Assembly: GCA_036340235.1 (NCBI GenBank)
Contig: JAYYZE010000028.1
Location: 1 to 57,097 of the forward strand
Reading direction: 5' to 3'
Length of the DNA stretch: 57,097 nucleotides
Source: GCA-2862585 sp036340235
GTDB lineage: Bacteria > Bacteroidota > Bacteroidia > Flavobacteriales > UBA7312
Shown: positions 54,456 through 57,097 of the stretch, piece by piece
Numbering within the stretch: the stretch's first letter is position 1
How the letters are laid out: each line of letters starts with the position of its first letter
Position numbers and translations under genes: made by a program
The notes under the pieces: model-generated
The model's input: only the letters and a program-made list of their open reading frames with translations
What the model was told of the DNA's origin: nothing
Database searches by the model: none

Positions 54456-54650
54456 ATGAAAAATTTAATTTACATTTTGTCTATAGCTGTTTTTGGACTA
54501 GTAGCTTGTGGTGCGCCTGCTGAAAAGAATGCCGCAGAGGAGACGACAGAAACAACAGTAACTGAAGAAGTAAAAATGGACACTGCAACAGTAGAAGAGG
54601 TTGAAATGGAAATGGACACTACCGCTACTGAAGAAGAAGTTGCTGAGTAA
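54456..54650 (+). CDS. Small acidic lipoprotein, 64 aa
   Basis: Signal peptide and lipobox (LVAC, Cys about residue 18), then a mature part made almost only of Glu, Thr, Val, Ala, Met and Asp (TTETTVTEEVKMDT, EEVEMEMDTTATEEE). Low-complexity and probably unstructured. I chose the ATG at 54456, not the TTG at 54447. Its own promoter and terminator frame it, so it is a single-gene unit, perhaps strongly expressed. Function unknown. Confidence 0.82.
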   Translation: MKNLIYILSIAVFGLVACGAPAEKNAAEETTETTVTEEVKMDTATVEEVEMEMDTTATEEEVAE

Positions 54651-54667
54651 TTTTTAATTATTCAATT

Positions 54668-54697
54668 AAAAAAAAGAGGCTTAGGCCTCTTTTTTTT
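54668..54697. terminator. Bidirectional intrinsic terminator
   Basis: AAAAAAAAGAGGC / GCCTCTTTTTTTT with loop TTAG, between the acidic lipoprotein and the converging pyrC. T-runs on both strands serve both genes; it reaches the pyrC stop codon. Confidence 0.92.
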
Positions 54698-56030
54698 ATC
54701 TATCGAACAGTAACCTTTGCCCTTTTTTGGTCTCATCGAACTTCCCATTTTCATAAACCAAATGACCATTGACCCATGTGTGGCTAACTTTAGAACGAAA
54801 TTGTTGACCTTCAAAAGGTGACCAGCCGCATTTGTAGAGAATATTGTCTTTGTTTACAACCCAAGGTGAATTCGTTTCAACTAATACTAAATCTGCCGCA
54901 TACCCTTTTCTAATAAAGCCCCTATTGTTTAACTGAAAGCAAATAGCTGGAGCATGACACATTTTTTCGACAATCTTCTCGATGCTTATTTTTCCTTGAA
55001 GAAAAAATTCCAACATAGCCACCAAAGCATGTTGAACTAAGGGGCCTCCTGATGGTGCCTTAAAGTAATTATTTGTTTTTTCTGCCAATGTATGTGGCGC
55101 ATGATCGGTTGCAATTATATCCAACCTATCATCTAATAATGCTTGAAAAAGTTGCTCTCGGTCGCGAGCACTTTTGACTGCCGGATTCCATTTTATAAGA
55201 GTGCCTTTTTGGGCGTAATGACTATCATCGAACCATAGGTGATGAATGCATACTTCAGATGTAATTTGTTTTTCTTGGAGGGGAATATCGTTTCTGAAGA
55301 GGGAGAGCTCATCGGCTGTTGAAACATGAAAAACGTGAAGGCGTGTGTTATATTTTTTTGCTAATTCAATGGCTAAGGTTGATGACGTAAAACACGCCTC
55401 AGCACTTCTAATTTTTGGATGCCATTCTATTGGTACATCCTCGCCAAATTGAGCCTTAGCTTCTAAGGTGTTTTTTTTAATTATGCACTCGTCCTCACAA
55501 TGAACAGCAATAAGCAATTTGGCCTCTTTAAAAATGGTTTCGAGCACATCTTTATTGTCTACTAACATATTTCCAGTAGAAGAACCCATAAAAATTTTAA
55601 TGGCACCTACACTCTTGGGATCAGTTTTTAAAACCTCTTCCAGATTATCGTTAGAAGCACCCATAAAAAACGAATAGTTTGTCAAGGATACTTCACTGGC
55701 TCTTAAATACTTTTGTTCAAGTAACTCTTGAGTCAGTGTTTGCGGCTTGGTGTTTGGCATTTCCATAAAAGAGGTAATGCCGCCCGCCACGGCCGCTTTA
55801 GATTCAGTATAAATATCCGCTTTATGAGTCAATCCAGGTTCTCTGAAGTGTACCTGATCATCAATTACGCCAGGAATAAGATAGCTTCCTTTGGCATCAA
55901 TAACAGAGCTTGCCCAACGACTACTATTTTTTGAAATTTCACTTATGTAACCATCTTTAATAAAAATATCTGAATCTAAAACCCGCCCTTCGTTGACAAT
56001 TCGGGCATTTTTAATCAGCGTACTACTCAT
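54696..56030 (-). CDS. pyrC: Dihydroorotase
   Basis: 444-aa amidohydrolase of pyrimidine synthesis (carbamoyl-aspartate to dihydroorotate). Metal-site stretches are IDDQVHFREPG, the Lys in GAIKIFMGSS, VHCEDE, FHVST and DHAPHT. The first position of the usual HxH motif is Gln (DQVHF), a form I recall from other Bacteroidota dihydroorotases. I started at the ATG at 56030, which overlaps the upstream glycosyltransferase gene by 8 nt; a frame to 56087 would overlap more. Confidence 0.92.
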   Translation of the reverse strand: MSSTLIKNARIVNEGRVLDSDIFIKDGYISEISKNSSRWASSVIDAKGSYLIPGVIDDQVHFREPGLTHKADIYTESKAAVAGGITSFMEMPNTKPQTLTQELLEQKYLRASEVSLTNYSFFMGASNDNLEEVLKTDPKSVGAIKIFMGSSTGNMLVDNKDVLETIFKEAKLLIAVHCEDECIIKKNTLEAKAQFGEDVPIEWHPKIRSAEACFTSSTLAIELAKKYNTRLHVFHVSTADELSLFRNDIPLQEKQITSEVCIHHLWFDDSHYAQKGTLIKWNPAVKSARDREQLFQALLDDRLDIIATDHAPHTLAEKTNNYFKAPSGGPLVQHALVAMLEFFLQGKISIEKIVEKMCHAPAICFQLNNRGFIRKGYAADLVLVETNSPWVVNKDNILYKCGWSPFEGQQFRSKVSHTWVNGHLVYENGKFDETKKGQRLLFDR

Positions 56031-56763
56031 TTGGTTTTTGTTTTGGCTTAGAGAAAAAGCTTTTAAGCTTGAGCTGGATGACACCAAAAAATGCTTCGAA
56101 GAAGATAGATGTATTCATTTTTGAATAACCTTCCATCCTGTCTGTAAAAATAACAGGAACTTCCACCACATCAAATCCAGACTTCCAGGCTTTAAACTTC
56201 ATTTCTATTTGGAAAGCGTAACCCACAAATTGAATGTTATTTAAATTAATGGTTTCTAAAACAGATCGTCTGTAACAAATAAAACCAGCAGTCGAATCAT
56301 TAACAGGCAAACCAGTAACAAATTTGACATACTTTGAGGCGAAGAATGACATTAGCAGACGACTCATTGGCCAATTTACAATGTTGACTCCATTGCAATA
56401 GCGAGAGCCAATAGCTAGGTCCCCACCAGAAATAGAGCATGTTTCATACAGGCGCAATAAATCATTTGGATCATGAGAAAAATCAGCATCCATTTCAAAA
56501 ATGAAATCGTAGTCTCTTTGTAGTGCCCAGTAAAAACCATGTAGGTAGGCCGTTCCAAGGCCTAACTTTCCTGATCTTTCTTCAATAAAAAGACCTTTGT
56601 GTTCGGCTTGGAGCTTTTTTACAATATGGGCGGTACCATCAGGCGATCCGTCATCGACGATTAAGATGTCAAATGATTTATCAAACGAGAATACCTTACG
56701 AATAATTCGCTCAATGTTTTCTTTTTCATTGAAGGTAGGAATGATAACTAAAGAATCCGCCAT
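56023..56763 (-). CDS. Polyprenol-phosphate mannosyltransferase-like GT2
   Basis: 246-aa GT-A family 2 enzyme. VIIPTFNEKENIERI opens it, DDGSPDGTA and the metal DxD-like EMDADFSHDP follow, then SRYCNG and NDSTAGFICYRR. This is the dolichol/polyprenol-phosphate mannose synthase pattern; it lacks the C-terminal membrane domain. It would move mannose from GDP-mannose (see manC) to a lipid carrier. Co-transcribed with pyrC. Confidence 0.92.
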   Translation of the reverse strand: MADSLVIIPTFNEKENIERIIRKVFSFDKSFDILIVDDGSPDGTAHIVKKLQAEHKGLFIEERSGKLGLGTAYLHGFYWALQRDYDFIFEMDADFSHDPNDLLRLYETCSISGGDLAIGSRYCNGVNIVNWPMSRLLMSFFASKYVKFVTGLPVNDSTAGFICYRRSVLETINLNNIQFVGYAFQIEMKFKAWKSGFDVVEVPVIFTDRMEGYSKMNTSIFFEAFFGVIQLKLKSFFSKPKQKPNE

Positions 56764-56939
56764 AGTAATAATCTAAATGTAAAAATAGCTAAATCTTTTC
56801 ATTTAAGTTAATTATTCATGTGCTTTGTGTTAATTATTAATAAAATGTTAATTCCAATATGTTTTTTTTACGAAATCATAATGCAGGGTATTCAATTTTA
56901 AAGTACATTTGAGAATTAAACCTAACAAGTTCTCATATT
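56764..56939. other. Intergenic region, 176 bp, AT-rich
   Basis: No gene seen. It holds three TTAATT words (56808, 56830 and 56848) and the likely promoter of the following gene. Confidence 0.5.
56904..56911 (+). promoter_or_regulatory. -7 promoter element for the lamin-tail-type protein
   Basis: TACATTTG matches TAnnTTTG, 28 nt before the ATG at 56940. Confidence 0.5.
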
Positions 56940-57097
56940 ATGAAACCAAATATCATTATGTTTTGCGCTATACTCTTTAGTGCACCACTCTTCTCTCAAG
57001 ATTGCGCTGAGCTTTTTATTTCAGAATACATTGAAGGTAGCTCACAAAACAAAGCCATAGAAATTTATAACCCAACACCCAATTCAATTGACTTATC
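56940..57097 (+). CDS. Secreted lamin-tail-domain-type protein (5' part)
   Basis: The first 52 codons of a gene that runs off the window. A signal peptide (about residues 1-20, ending LFSQ) is followed by ELFISEYIEGSSQNKAIEI, the standard opening of lamin-tail-like domains found in secreted nucleases and T9SS cargo of Bacteroidota. A C-terminal sorting domain is expected, but is outside the window. Confidence 0.83.
   Translation, partial: MKPNIIMFCAILFSAPLFSQDCAELFISEYIEGSSQNKAIEIYNPTPNSIDL

Noticed and set aside
56808..56855. TTAATTATT repeats as a regulatory array
   Set aside because: The steps are 22 and 18 bp, and the region is very AT-rich, so phasing is probably chance.
1..57097. CRISPR array, prophage, insertion sequence, secretion or defence island
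   Set aside because: No repeat-spacer pattern, transposase, integrase, capsid, restriction or toxin genes were seen; the genes are core or lineage-typical.

Overview
The window is an ordinary, gene-dense chromosomal segment of a low-GC member of the Bacteroidota, most likely a marine Flavobacteriales-type organism. The evidence is the gliding genes gldB, gldC, gldD and gldE, a type IX secretion (T9SS) sorting tail on the first protein, a division/cell-wall cluster whose FtsI carries a PASTA domain, weak or absent Shine-Dalgarno sequences, and many copies of the Bacteroidota -7 promoter element TAnnTTTG directly upstream of start codons. I see no insertion sequence, prophage, CRISPR array, tRNA or rRNA.

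Layout. 1-1377: 3' end of a T9SS-exported surface protein. 1430-2916: MlaF/MlaE-type lipid transporter pair. 2994-6092: small lipoprotein, feoA, feoB, SprT-like protease. 6128-12044: manC, fumC, a 48-aa membrane protein, ArsC-family protein, prfB, recX, MFS transporter. 12048-14088: ribonuclease G, a 29-aa highly basic protein, HU. 14202-17589: mutY-ssb-gldE-gldD, a typical flavobacterial order. 17584-17994: broken TonB-C-domain gene. 18059-33576: one leftward cluster, mraZ-rsmH-ftsL-ftsI-murE-mraY-murD-ftsW-murG-murC-ftsQ-ftsA-ftsZ-yqeY, headed by a clear three-repeat MraZ operator. 33740-37217: hydrolase, engB, gldC, gldB, nadE. 37258-39804: DUF5686 outer-membrane protein. 39801-45062: trmB, a broken alkyltransferase-like gene, mrp, NifU-like, korA, korB. 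45108-49326: glycosyltransferase, then a PhoR/PhoB-like two-component pair divergent from a 30-aa membrane peptide and a phosphate-permease-like gene. 49369-56763: LuxE-like protein, GNAT, small lipoproteins, NTF2-like protein, tyrS, epimerase, pyrC, polyprenol-phosphate mannosyltransferase. 56940-57097: 5' end of a secreted lamin-tail-type protein.

How the genes work together. The large leftward cluster makes the lipid-linked peptidoglycan precursor (MurC, D, E, MraY, MurG) and the division machine that uses it (FtsL, I, W, Q, A, Z), probably under MraZ feedback. The gld genes belong to gliding and T9SS assembly, and T9SS cargo lies at the left edge. The Mrp and NifU-like proteins (Fe-S assembly) sit directly ahead of a ferredoxin-dependent 2-oxoacid oxidoreductase that needs such clusters. 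The PhoBR-like pair next to a permease suggests phosphate control, and 11-bp-phased TTAAC repeats occur both there and in front of a small lipoprotein gene.

Most noteworthy: prfB carries an in-frame UAG 21 codons after its apparent start, with no CTTTGAC frameshift site; two pseudogenes sit in otherwise compact DNA; several genes have -7 elements only 4-7 nt from the start codon, including recX and the MFS gene, which share a 28-bp gap; six tail-to-tail gene pairs overlap; and four short genes (29, 30, 39 and 48 aa) were identified by direct reading. I did not find a wholly new multi-gene system.
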